DNA of 13,033 nucleotides from Dictyocoela muelleri (Eukaryota; Microsporidia): positions 1-13,033 of the forward strand of contig SDVU01000476.1 of the NCBI GenBank assembly GCA_016256075.1. Direction: 5' to 3'. Positions 1-8,217 of the stretch are shown here, piece by piece (positions within the stretch are counted from its first letter, which is position 1; each line of letters begins with the position of its first letter). A program made the translations under genes and the position numbers. The notes under the pieces are model-generated. The model saw only the letters and a list, made by a program, of their open reading frames with translations, was not told the origin of the DNA and did not search any database.

Positions 1-25
1 TAATTAAATTTTAAAAAATTGCTTA

Positions 26-69
26 TGTTTAGAAAGATGCCTACCTCATGGTAGGCATCTTTCTAAACA
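26..69. repeat. Perfect 20-bp hairpin
   Basis: Bases 26-45 are the exact reverse complement of 50-69, with a 4-base TCAT loop at 46-49. The stem is unusually GC-rich for this window. A stem this long without a mismatch implies a young palindrome or one kept by function. On the minus strand it directly follows the zinc-ribbon remnant at 63-176, whose stop codon lies inside the stem, so the hairpin may be an insertion in that old transposase. No poly-T tract marks it as a terminator. Confidence 0.9.
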
Positions 70-176
70 AGCCCCATTTTGTTTCCACAAAATCTACATT
101 TATTATTAAGATTTTCAAAGCAATAATTAACAATAAAAATTTTTAGTTCATCAAAATTAAATCTATAAATCATCAT
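63..176 (-). pseudogene. N-terminal zinc-ribbon remnant, probably Merlin/IS1595-like transposase
   Basis: A 37-codon reading frame on the minus strand opens with two ATG codons at 174-176 and 171-173. It reads MMIYRFNFDELK near its start and ends CRFCGNKMGLV before a TAG in the hairpin. The C-x2-C-G-x2-M pattern after a short helical stretch is what I would expect at the start of Merlin (IS1595/ISXO2-like) transposases. The match is short and rests on memory of the family. Any continuation runs off the left edge of the window, so the catalytic domain cannot be seen. It could instead be another zinc-ribbon protein. Four other Merlin remnants in this window make the transposase reading more likely. 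Confidence 0.4.
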
Positions 177-852
177 GTAAGGTTCATTTTTTTAAAAAAA
201 CCATACACCCCCTTTTTATGTCCAAAATTCAACCACTTACACCTTTTAAAAATATTAAAAAAATGAAAAATTGAAAAATAATAATTTAATAAATAATAAA
301 TTAGTTGCTCATTAAATAATAAATTAAAAATAAAAAATTAAAGTAAAAAATATTAAAGATCTGCCATACTAACATGACCAGCCATCTTTCATCGATTTAA
401 TATTTTATTGAATGTTGATTTTAAATTCTAGAGAGGCGACAATTGTGGCATTGTTTAATTCCTTTATTATGTCATTTTTCATTTATAAATCACGTAAATC
501 TCCAATTTTTTAAATAATTTCATATAAATTTATTTTCTTAAGGGTTCATTTTTTCTGAAAAATTCCTTTGTAGCGAAAAACTGTTCACAATATATAGACA
601 TCTTTCGCTGTAAAGCCTCTAAACATTATAAACAAAGGTATTGAGTCAACGATTAGAGTTGATTTTTTTGATTTGTATTAGTGGTATTTTCGACATATAA
701 TATAAGTTGTTCTTTAAAAAAATTTTGCCTTTTTATGAAAACCCATGTTACAAAAATGAACTTTATAAAAATAATATTATAAAAATTTTATAAAAAAATC
801 GATTTTTAGAATATATTACAGAAATCATATTATAAAAAAATTGGTTCTCCAA
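177..852. other. AT-rich gene-free stretch
   Basis: No reading frame of note, no clear repeat ends and no RNA gene were found here. The stretch is very rich in A/T homopolymers. On the minus strand there are two protein-like scraps: a C-x2-C motif near 437-454 and a KDGWS scrap near 365-400. They could be further transposase debris but are too short to assign. Confidence 0.5.
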
Positions 853-1125
853 CGAGTTAGTCTATCCAAGAAGTCGTATCTAGAAGAAAAACGACAATAT
901 AGAAACATATATGAAATTTTATGGTAATCAATATTCCTGGTTTTTTTCCATATGCGTGTAGTTTTTTTAAATTAAGAAATTTTAATGTCAATTTCCTAAT
1001 TGTATTATAAAAAATACAAGTATATACAAAAAACAATCCAGTAATATTGATTACCTTAAAATTTCATATATGTTTCTATAATGTCGTTTTTTTTCTAGAT
1101 ACGACTTCTTGGATAGACTAACCCG
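853..1125. mobile_element. Palindromic MITE, copy 1 (273 bp)
   Basis: The ends form an imperfect inverted repeat of roughly 80 bp. The left end reads CGAGTTAGTCTATCC and the right end, reverse-complemented, reads CGGGTTAGTCTATCC; both continue through AGAAGTCGTATCTAGA and a TAGAAACATATATGAAATTT block. The interior is AT-rich with a smaller inverted repeat around AATACAAGTATA. There is no coding capacity. It aligns end to end, in the same orientation, with the copy at 1234-1512, which confirms a mobile family. No clear target-site duplication could be defined, so the superfamily is unknown. Confidence 0.75.
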
Positions 1126-1233
1126 GGTCTTAAGTATACTTTGTTTTTACAAAAAATTCAAATAATTTTGATATGTATAGATATTTAAATAATATTTTTA
1201 TATTTTTTTGTAAAAAAAGTATACTGTAAGACA
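1126..1233. repeat. Inverted-repeat spacer between the two MITE copies
   Basis: The spacer has its own inverted repeat. The left arm contains GTCTTAAGTATACTTT and the right arm contains AAAGTATACTGTAAGAC, with T/A-rich continuation inwards. Because the flanking MITE ends are themselves complementary, the whole stretch from about 1070 to 1290 can fold on itself. It may be a small element of its own, or the outer part of a larger composite whose ends are the spacer arms. Confidence 0.6.
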
Positions 1234-1512
1234 CGGGTTAGTCTATTCTAGAAGTCATATCTAGAAGATTAACGAAAATATAGAAACATATACGAAATTT
1301 TTATGGTATTTAAGATTATTGGATTATTTTTTTATATCCTTGTATTTTTTTAGTAAAATTAGTAAATTTTATTGGAAATTTCCTAATTTGTATTAAAAAA
1401 AATACAAGTATATGAAAAAATAAACATGAAATATTGAATACATAAAAATTTTGTATATGTTTCTATATTTTCGTTTTTCTTATAGATATGACTTCTAGAA
1501 TGGACTAACCCG
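1234..1512. mobile_element. Palindromic MITE, copy 2 (279 bp)
   Basis: This is the second copy of the 853-1125 family in direct orientation. Its ends read CGGGTTAGTC at both sides (the right end reverse-complemented), followed by AGAAGTCATATCTAGAAG and TAGAAACATATACGAAATTT. The interior matches copy 1 across TTTCCTAAT and AATACAAGTATAT. The two copies differ by many substitutions and small indels, so they are not a recent tandem duplication. Short open frames inside it read along palindrome arms and have no protein signal. Confidence 0.75.
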
Positions 1513-1546
1513 TTTAAGAACGTAAATTTTTGACTAACTAATATGG

Positions 1547-1997
1547 CATATATATTACACGTTGACAACATTCAAACGCTGCCAACAAGAGAGTTGTCTC
1601 TCCCCGTGGTCTGTGACCTTTGGTTCTTGGTGTTCCAATAATACGTCACTTCCTAATCTACCCAGAAGCCCAGCTGTATACGCGATCTTCGTTTTATCAA
1701 TGAATCAGCAGGATACCGGTAATTAGTGGCTTTTCATGAATTTTTATATTTCACTACTTTATTTCGAGATGTGTCTCCACACTCATCCCCACACCTAGGA
1801 GAGTCGATTCTGTTTCATTGTAATATTAGACCAAGTCTTAATCAGCTATATGACACTTGAACAATTGTATATTAGGCTATAATTATATAAAGTTGATTGC
1901 TTAATGTCATCCCATATTATTTATTAAAGAGTGACGTCAGCAGGATCTCACCACGATACTTAAATTTACATTCAAGAGTGTTAACAACTGATCTATC
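1547..1997 (+). repeat. Dispersed repeat R1, copy 1
   Basis: This block recurs, inverted, at 4859-5302, and again in direct orientation at 9009-9185 plus 10247-10517. Matching anchors in order are TATATATTACACGTTGA, GTTGTCTC, CCCAGAAGCCCAGCTGTATA, TAGTGGCTTTTCATGA, AGACCAAGTCTTAATCAGC and GAGTGTTAACAACTG. It is notably less AT-rich than its surroundings. None of its frames stays open, and the three copies share no conserved reading frame that I could find. The Merlin element at 1998 sits at its right end, and faint R1-like sequence may resume after 3064. I cannot assign it to a known class. Confidence 0.75.
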
Positions 1998-3056
1998 GGC
2001 TCTAGGGTCCAGAACCGGGTAAATAAGCATTTAGAGTTAAAAATCAGGAACTGGACTTAAACAGAATTTTTTTCTAACCCCTAAAATGAATTTTCAAGAA
2101 TAACCTAAAAACTCAAGATCCATAATTTTCAACAATACCCATAGTGCTTTGTTGTTTGCAATAAATCATAATCTTTTAGACATGAGATGCTCTGTTTTCT
2201 CTTCGGAATCACGATTAGAGAAAGATATATCATGTTAAAATGACATTAGAATGGGGTGCACTATTCACAATGTCAATATTTGAACTGTTTTTTCGGGGTT
2301 GAAATTTAAAATTCAAAGAATTAAGTTTTGTGTCGACATTTTTATTGTTTACTCTTGGTTGGAGAAAAATTTAGAATGCAATTATAAAACATTTCAAATG
2401 TTTCTCTCAGCACAATAAAACGTATAAAAAGACAAATAATCCATGCTATTAGTAAATAAACTGATAATTACGCCCAGAAACTCGGAAAAAATTATCTGGT
2501 TTAAATATATGAAAGTATAATTGTGAAAGGAAGACATATTAATTCTCCTTCTAATAAATATGACTGTATAAAAACTTTACGTGGATATTAGGAACAGTTG
2601 AAAGAAATACAAGAACTATTATGCTTGAAATAGTACCAAACAGAAAAAAAGAGACCTTTCTTATGGTTTTAAAACCATCATCAATAAAAAGGCAACAATA
2701 AAAACAGATGGTCATAAATCATATCCGTATGCCTTCTGTACATTTAAGAGAACACACATAATTTCTAATCATGAATTAGGAATTAATAATTCTGAAGTAT
2801 ACTATAAATCTCTAATTGAGTGTAATGGTCTCAATTTAAGGCAGATTTAAAGTCTCGACAAGAGTACAAAGCACTAAAATGCAAAATTATGTGTATGAAT
2901 ATCTTCAGAGATGGCAAAAATATAGTTGATAGATCTCCTTTGGCTTTTAGAAATGCTTTTGCAAAACTTATTGGTCTTTTCTTTTTTTAATTTTTCTATT
3001 TTTTATAAGGATATCCCCTTTTTTTAAAAAAAACCCGGGATCTGGATCCTAGAGCC
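1998..3056 (+). mobile_element. Merlin-type DNA transposon, decayed, with TIRs and probable TSD
   Basis: The ends are inverted repeats of about 24 bp. The left begins GGCTCTAGGGTCCAGAACC and the right, reverse-complemented, begins GGCTCTAGGATCCAGATCC. The flanking octamers GATCTATC (1990-1997) and GAGCTATA (3057-3064) match at 6 of 8 positions, which fits an aged 8-bp target duplication as expected for Merlin. Inside is one broken transposase frame on the plus strand. At 1,059 bp the element is close to a minimal Merlin: ends plus transposase. Ends, target-site length and coding remnant agree, so the family call is firm. Confidence 0.8.
2180..2985 (+). pseudogene. Merlin (IS1595/ISXO2-like) transposase, broken
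   Basis: Recognisable stretches run in order on the plus strand but in more than one frame. First comes a weak N-terminal helical region near 2290-2390. A YESIIVKGRHI block follows at about 2508, where the family has DE-S/T. Next are TVERNTRTIMLEIVPNR, then KTDGHKSYP with the second Asp at 2707-2709, HELGI, and LIECNGLNLR with the Glu at 2818-2820. Thirty-six residues separate the second Asp and the Glu, the spacing typical of Merlin. The first catalytic Asp position reads Tyr (2508-2510). Frame changes occur between the first block and TVER and again before KTDG, and stops are present. The enzyme is certainly inactive. The tail RDGKNIVDRSPLAFRNAF lies near 2910-2960. Confidence 0.8.
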
Positions 3057-3159
3057 GAGCTATATGGCTAACTGATATGACAATATATTTATTTTACCCT
3101 GAAAATGGGTGAATACAAATGCAAAAAATATTATTGTGTATATCTTGCTTTGTTTCATA
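3057..3159. other. Short flank between the Merlin and mariner elements
   Basis: This contains the right target copy of the Merlin insertion (3057-3064), then TGGCTAACTGATATGAC, which weakly resembles the sequence beyond the inner end of R1 copies 2 and 3. It ends in the TA (3158-3159) used by the mariner element. There is no coding sequence. Confidence 0.4.
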
Positions 3160-3336
3160 CAGCCCCTTTTATTATTATAGACCCATTATTACACTATTAT
3201 AGACTCCTTTTGCATTATTATGGACTTCCTTTGCATTATTATAGACTCCTTTTTACATTATTATAAATCCATTTTTGCTTTGTTATAGACCTCTTTTTTC
3301 ATTATTATAGACCCCTTTTTTCATTATTATTATGTA
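3160..3336 (+). repeat. Left iteron array of the mariner element
   Basis: There are about eight imperfect copies of a unit of 21-23 bp, for example ATTATTATAGACTCCTTTT and ATTATTATAGACCCCTTTTT. They are separated by GC, AC or TC dinucleotides before the next ATTATT. The second unit is shortened. Units differ mainly in the C/T count of the pyrimidine run. Such arrays are plausible repeated binding sites for the transposase DNA-binding domain. Confidence 0.88.
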
Positions 3337-3389
3337 AAAAGAACACCCTAAAAATGAGATTAGCATCGATTGAAGAAGAAAAAGACAGA

Positions 3390-4430
3390 CAATGAAAATT
3401 TAATTCAAACGATTGACGAAGTACGTAAAAAAGAGTTCAAATTACAAGAATAATCGTCGAAACATTTGTTGGATTACAAGGAAAAGAGTTTACCTTGAAG
3501 GATGTTGGAGGAATTATGGATATATCAATGAGTACATGTAAAAGACTTTTCTCTAAATATTTACTAGGAGAATTTACAGATTTATCTTGTTTTAAGCCTT
3601 CTGGTGAAATGCAGTCATTTACTGTAAAAGATATTTCTTTTAAAAAAAGTTTAGTGTTTCAGAACTCTCGTTAAACCATGCACAAATCTATGTTCTTTAT
3701 CAAGTACTTTCCATAATCTTAACTCTAGAGGTCATTATCCCCTATCAACTGTTTCAATAATTATTAGTAAAATGAAATATACAAGAAATACCCTAACCTA
3801 GGTTCCTATCAACAGAAATAGCAATGAAAATAAGATAGTAAGAAGACAATATGCTATATCTCTTGCTTAAATAACTGATGAAAGACTTATTTTTCTTGAT
3901 GAATCCGGATTTAATCTTCACCTAAATCAAAAACAATACTCTCTTAAAAATACCAAGTGTTTTATAAATGTACTCTATTATAAAGCTACAAATATTTCAC
4001 TTTTGTGTGCAATTAACACGAATGGAATTCTTGCAACTAATGTAAAAATCGGTAGCTTTAAATCAGTTGATATGATTCATTTTATAAATAATAATCTTCA
4101 ACAATTGGCTCCACATGAAAGGAAATATTTTATCATGAACAATGCTTCTATACACAAGACAGCAGAAGTTCGAGAGGCACTCACTCTTAAAAATTATACT
4201 CTAATGTTTTTACTCCCATTTCTCTGCAACTAAATCCAATTGAAGATTTCTTTTCATGCTTTAAAGCTAATGTAAAACAGAAACAGAGGCTGCCAATAGT
4301 TCATCACTCATTGATCTAATAAGAGTTGTAATAGAAACAGAGAATTTTAGTATTTGGATATTTTTTACACATGCGTACGTGGTTAGACCAAGCAATGTTA
4401 AATGCAGATTTTGTTTAAATAAACCAATTT
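3390..4430 (+). pseudogene. IS630/Tc1/mariner-type DDE transposase, broken
   Basis: The N-terminal part near 3458-3640 reads FVGLQGKEFTLKDVGGIMDI and then MSTCKRLF, which looks like a helix-turn-helix. The catalytic core has three blocks. LIFLDESGFNLHLN carries the first Asp at 3898-3900. YFIMNNASIHK lies near 4126-4158, where the second Asp position is Asn (4138-4140, AAC where MDNA is expected). LNPIEDFFSCFK has the Glu at 4242-4244. The longest unbroken stretch is 4003-4233. The third block is in another frame from the second, and several stops lie upstream of the first, for example TAA just before ITDERLIF. Block order, spacing and TA target sites support the family. The missing Asp alone would disable catalysis. 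Confidence 0.85.
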
Positions 4431-4483
4431 GATTAAATTATTTGTTAATATTTTGAAAAAACATTTTTTAAAACTAATAAAAA

Positions 4484-4703
4484 AGAGGTCTATAATAATG
4501 CAAAAGGGGCCTATAATAATGAAAAAGGGTCTAAAATAACGAAAAATGGGTCTAAAATAATGAAAAGGGGTTCTATAATAATAACAAAGGGGTTTATAAT
4601 ACTGAAAAAAGAGTTCTGTAATAATGAAAAATAGGGTCTATAATAATGCAAAAGGGGGGCTATAATAATGCGAAAAAGGGGTCTATAATAATGGAAAGGG
4701 CTG
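4484..4703 (-). repeat. Right iteron array of the mariner element
   Basis: About ten units of 20-23 bp, inverted relative to the left array, read GGGTCTATAATAATGAAAAA with variation, for example GGGGCCTATAATAATGAAAA and GGTCTATAATAATGCAAAA. The outermost unit runs into GGGCTG and the TA target. The array is longer than the left one, so unit number has drifted since the ends were made. Confidence 0.88.
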
Positions 4704-4705
4704 TA

Positions 4706-4858
4706 ATAACATATAGTTCAACTAAATTAAAACGGTAAAAAAACGAATTTATAATTTTAAATGTTAAAACTATATAAACATGTGTATTTTAATCTGATGA
4801 GTAGTTTTAAAAGTAGAGAAATAAATTTGAACGATAAAAAAACACACACCAGTTACCG
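4706..4858. other. Flank between mariner and R1 copy 2
   Basis: AT-rich sequence without coding signal. Just outside R1 (4820-4858), its reverse complement GGTAACTGGTGTGTG loosely resembles the sequence right of the Merlin insertion at 3065. It may be an eroded continuation of the repeat. Confidence 0.3.
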
Positions 4859-5302
4859 CAGTTATTAACACTCTTGATGAAAATTCAAATATCAAAGGTT
4901 TAATCCCGCTTAGGAGGTGACTATTTAATAAATAATGAGAGAATAACATTAAGCGGCCAAAAAGCTATAGAAATGTAGTAATAATATACAATTTTTTCAA
5001 GTTGGGTATAGCTGATTAAAATTGGTCTATTATGATAAAGAAGAAGAAGGGGTTCCTATGTCTGGGGATAAGTTCGGCGGCGCACCTCGGCAAAATAAGT
5101 AGTTAAAAATCATGAAAAGCCACTAATTACCTGTTCCTGCTGAATCATTGATAATACGAAAATCCCGTATACAGCCGGGCTTCTGGGTAGCTTAGGAAGT
5201 TACATATTATCGGGGCACCAAGATCTAAAGGTCTCAGATCCACGGTAGGAGACAACACGAATGGTCTGGAGCTATGTATGTTTTCAACATGTAATATATA
5301 TA
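4859..5302 (-). repeat. Dispersed repeat R1, copy 2 (inverted)
   Basis: The reverse complement aligns with 1547-1997 over its length with many substitutions and small indels. Shared anchors are TATATATTACATGTTGA, GTGTTGTCTCC, the CCCAGAAGCCCGGCTGTATA-like block, TAGTGGCTTTTCATGA, TTAATCAGCTATA, GCTTAATGTTATTC and GAGTGTTAATAACTG. With copy 1 it forms a long stem that encloses the Merlin and mariner elements. An open frame of about 60 codons on the minus strand in this block has no counterpart in the other copies, so I do not count it as a gene. Confidence 0.75.
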
Positions 5303-5573
5303 ATTTTAAGAAATTTAACAATACAAACATGAATTCTGTGGCACAGAAACATTAGATCACAATCAAAATATCTTTTAAGGCTTTGAGAATGTATCTTGAG
5401 GGAAGTCACATAAAAAAAAGTAAGCATAGCAAACCTGTTTGAAGATTATGTATTGAGTCAAATACTTTTTGGGGCTAGAAAAATCTTTTTAAATCTTTGT
5501 TTATCAAGTTATTCTCTAATCTTGTCTTGTGTGTCATTTATGCTATGTGTGAACAAAAATTTCAGTATATGAA

Positions 5574-6569
5574 GTGTTTTGTAAAAATACATTTATTTAT
5601 TGTCGTCATAATAGAAGTTATAGAATGCGAATTTCTGTAAAAGGACTTAATTATTCCTTTATTGTGTCCAGCGTCCAATTACTAAAATTTATGGAATTTT
5701 TCGTATTGGGAGCGAACTATCATGCGATTTCAATGCCTAGAATGAGTGAGACTAGAATATACTGAAAAAAACTTTCTCATTGAAAATATTGATAATCAGG
5801 AGAACTAAAAGCTGAGAGATTGAAGGAGGGCCATAAGGTTCGAGTAGATGAAACTGAATATTGCAACATAGAAATAATACAAAATAATATTACACAAGAC
5901 GACGAAGTAAGAGACACAGCATGGTTGATTAGAATCATAAAGGAAAAAAAAATACAAAAAGAATCAGAAAGGCTGTTTTAGAAAATAAACGGATGAATAT
6001 CGAACAGATTTCTTTACAAATAATGTTTTGCCGTGTAATATCATTAAGACCGATGGCTATCTATCATATAACCAGCGGTAAAACTTAAATAGTAAACATA
6101 TTGTATTTAACCATTCTTTTGATTTTACATTGAAGATGGGGACTTTACAACCCTTATTAGGAACTCTTGGTCACATTTAAAGAACTATTTAAGAACCCGT
6201 AAAGGTGTTATGCTTTCAAATCTGTCTTTTTATCTGAGTAAACTTGTCTTAGAATTACTATCTGCTAGACAAAAGATGAACTTCAATCAACAAATATTGG
6301 TTCTACCACGACTCTGTTCCCCTCTTTGGAAATATAAAATAACAATAAACCAATATGACATTAATAAGGAATAATAAATGCGTAAAATTTTGAGATAAAC
6401 TTAAATATGAAACAATATTACATATAAACTCCATCACATTTGAGTTATCTCGAAATTTTGCGCATTTTTTAAGTTTATTAATCCCATATTTGTTTATTTT
6501 TTAATTTATATTTTCAAGGGTGAACCAAGTCGTGGCAGAACCCAAATATTTTACTTAACTATTGTATAG
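5574..6569 (+). pseudogene. Merlin (IS1595/ISXO2-like) transposase, broken and split by a MITE
   Basis: This is the most complete Merlin remnant here. The N-terminal region (5574-5765) reads YCRHNRSYRMRISVKG and then LLKFMEFFVLGANYHAIS, matching the zinc-ribbon and helix-turn-helix region that precedes the catalytic core. The core follows: KVRVDETEYCNIEI with the first Asp at 5847-5849, RDTAWLIRIIKE, KTDGYLSY with the second Asp at 6052-6054, HIVFNHSFDF and IRNSWSHLKNYL. The expected catalytic Glu before NSW reads Arg (about 6159-6161). Stops and frame changes occur, including one between the two Asp blocks. A 244-bp MITE at 6299-6542 interrupts the C-terminus; past it the frame ends at a TAG at 6567-6569. 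No terminal inverted repeats were found for this copy. Confidence 0.8.
6299..6542. mobile_element. Palindromic MITE with exact 8-bp TSD (244 bp)
   Basis: The ends form an imperfect inverted repeat covering nearly the whole element: GGTTCTACCACGACTCTGTT on the left and GGTTCTGCCACGACTTGGTT from the right. Further inside both arms share AAATATAAA, AATGCGYAAAATTT and GAGATAA. The octamer CAAATATT flanks it on both sides (6291-6298 and 6543-6550), an exact target duplication. Eight bases, plus ends starting GG-TCT like the Merlin at 1998, suggest a non-autonomous Merlin derivative. It landed inside a Merlin transposase remnant. The exact duplication makes it one of the younger insertions here. 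Confidence 0.9.
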
Positions 6570-6815
6570 CTTTACTTATAAAAATTTAATATATTTTTAT
6601 TCAAAAAAATTATCTTGAGGAAGGTCTCAAGGAAAATGTCAATTCTTTTTAAGATAAATACCTCTGTGGACATAATTATCATGCAGCGACCACGATATAA
6701 TGAACTTTATGCTTCAATTTAACAAGATTATTAAAAAATTGCTAAAACATTCAAATTTAAGATAAATTCCTAAAACCAAAAATAAATTTAATAAAAGTTT
6801 TTTATAAATCAATAC
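6551..6815. other. 3' flank between the Merlin fossil and the 463-residue gene
   Basis: AT-rich, with no gene seen beyond the Merlin stop at 6567-6569. Two short direct repeats of TTTAAGATAAAT-A/T-CCT occur near 6650 and 6758. On the minus strand an ATTAAA hexamer (plus-strand TTTAAT, about 6787-6792) lies about 25 bases past the stop of the gene at 6816 and could serve as a weak polyadenylation signal. Confidence 0.35.
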
Positions 6816-8207
6816 TTAAATCGAAAAAATCTTTGAATACTCAATTAATGTTATAATTGTTTTTAAATTTTTCTTAATAACAAAAAAACATGATTTTTGA
6901 TATTCCGATAATTTTTTGGAATCAAAAATATCATCAATTAGTCTTATTATTTTTTCAATGTGAATTATAATTCTTCCATTTTTCTCCGCGGAATAATAGT
7001 TTAAGAAAAACATATAATCAATATTTTTTATAAAAATTGAGAAGTAAATCATTAAATCATTATTCATTCTTAAGATCTCGAAAAGTTTATCAATCAAAAA
7101 AGAGCTAATTGGATGTTTTTCGATAAACTGCAAATTCATATCTTTGAGAATTTGATTGTTATAATTTAAAAACTTATAAATATTTTCAAAAGTATAACAA
7201 TTCGTGTTATATGAAAAATTTTTAATCAAAAGATCATTATTAAACTTTATTTTTAAGAAATTTAAGGCCATACTCAATAAATCTGTTAGAAATTTCATAT
7301 TTTTAATAATTAATTTTATTCCTTTAGGCCAATTTTCAGAACGACGATGATTGATGATTTTAAAAAGAAGATATTCAATTCCATAAATCTTTTCTGAAAT
7401 TTTTTCATACACTTTATTTTCGATGACACAATAAACTTTCTCGTTTTGATTAAAAATATCGTAAATTTTTAAATAAAATTTATAAAACTGGATATTTATA
7501 CTTTTAAGATTTTTTAGTAATGACATTAAAGATGAATTTCGTAAATTTTTATCTTCTATCATAATAGTTTGAATTAAATTGACTGTTTCATCATCAATGT
7601 ACTTTAATTTTAATTCAAATTCGCGAATAATTTTAAAGTTATAACATAAAATATCGGAATTGTAGACTTCTATATTATCGAAAAAATCATTCAAATAACC
7701 ACTAAATTCTGATAGATCATCCAAATAGTCTTCAAAAATATCACCTTCAAAGATATTCTGATCCAAAATCTTTTGAATTTTAAAAATTAAAGTTTTATAT
7801 TCTAATTTATAAAAATTCAATGCGTTTTCTACCCATTTTATATACTTTTCATCAATAAAAATTGTCAGGTTTTTTAAATTTTTGTTAAATAAATTTTCAG
7901 AAATGTATTTATTTAACTTTTGTAGATCTTTTATAACGTCCCTGTATAACTTTGAGATCGGATATAAATCAATATATTTGGTTGTAATGTTTATATTATA
8001 TTCATTTATTGTGAATACCAAGATTTCCGATAAATTATGTAATTTTTCTGTTAATAACTCAAAATCATTATGACTTTTCTGTATTTCATAATATTTATTC
8101 TTCTTTATAAAATATTTACTTTCTATTTCGATAAAAAATGTAATTATTGCTGATAAGAACATGAAGTGGTAATTTATTTTTATTTTATACTTTTCTAAAA
8201 AATTCAT
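6816..8207 (-). CDS. Hypothetical protein, 463 residues, N-terminal signal or anchor segment
   Basis: This is the only long intact frame in the window. I start it at the ATG at 8205-8207 (MNFLEKYKIKINYHF). The frame is open three codons further to a TTG at 8214-8216, but a eukaryotic start there is unlikely. It ends at TAA (6816-6818) after EYSKIFSI. Residues about 12-28 (INYHFMFLSAIITFFIE) form one hydrophobic stretch after a Lys-containing start, consistent with a signal peptide or signal anchor. The rest is predicted mostly helical, rich in Ile, Lys, Asn, Leu and Phe, with a few Cys and Trp. No catalytic motif, zinc finger, kinase, lectin or leucine-rich repeat was recognised. I cannot name a function. 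A secreted or membrane-anchored lineage-specific parasite protein is plausible. It has no intron and no partner gene nearby. A CCC and a TATA-like motif precede the ATG. Confidence 0.82.
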   Translation of the reverse strand: MNFLEKYKIKINYHFMFLSAIITFFIEIESKYFIKKNKYYEIQKSHNDFELLTEKLHNLSEILVFTINEYNINITTKYIDLYPISKLYRDVIKDLQKLNKYISENLFNKNLKNLTIFIDEKYIKWVENALNFYKLEYKTLIFKIQKILDQNIFEGDIFEDYLDDLSEFSGYLNDFFDNIEVYNSDILCYNFKIIREFELKLKYIDDETVNLIQTIMIEDKNLRNSSLMSLLKNLKSINIQFYKFYLKIYDIFNQNEKVYCVIENKVYEKISEKIYGIEYLLFKIINHRRSENWPKGIKLIIKNMKFLTDLLSMALNFLKIKFNNDLLIKNFSYNTNCYTFENIYKFLNYNNQILKDMNLQFIEKHPISSFLIDKLFEILRMNNDLMIYFSIFIKNIDYMFFLNYYSAEKNGRIIIHIEKIIRLIDDIFDSKKLSEYQKSCFFVIKKNLKTIITLIEYSKIFSI

Positions 8208-8217
8208 ATTTATCAAA

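Larger units (their letters stand above)
3160..4703 (+). mobile_element. IS630/Tc1/mariner-type transposon with iteron-array ends
   Basis: The 1,544-bp element starts CAGCCCC and ends, reverse-complemented, CAGCCCTTT. Each end abuts TA (3158-3159 and 4704-4705), the target duplication typical of this superfamily. Both ends carry arrays of a repeat of about 22 bp built on TATTATAGACCCCTTTTT, in opposite orientations. Between the arrays lies one broken DDE transposase frame on the plus strand. Terminal inverted repeats made of about 8 to 10 tandem iterons are much longer and more repetitive than the short simple ends usual for mariner. The element lies between the inverted R1 copies. Confidence 0.88.

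Noticed and set aside
365-454. Further Merlin pieces (CHNC-type motif and KDGWS scrap on the minus strand)
   Set aside because: Each is under 15 residues and interrupted, so family membership cannot be separated from chance.
1383-1571. 62-codon minus-strand frame
   Set aside because: It lies mostly within the second MITE copy and reads along a palindrome arm. No protein signature, and it does not start at a convincing ATG context.
1547-5302. R1 pair as long terminal repeats of a retroelement
   Set aside because: The copies are inverted rather than direct, no reverse transcriptase, integrase or primer-binding site was seen, and the enclosed sequence consists of two DNA transposons.
5145-5330. 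61-codon minus-strand frame
   Set aside because: It falls in R1 copy 2. The other R1 copies do not keep this frame open, so it is a chance opening.
7882-8073. 63-codon plus-strand frame
   Set aside because: It is the antisense shadow of the 463-residue gene.
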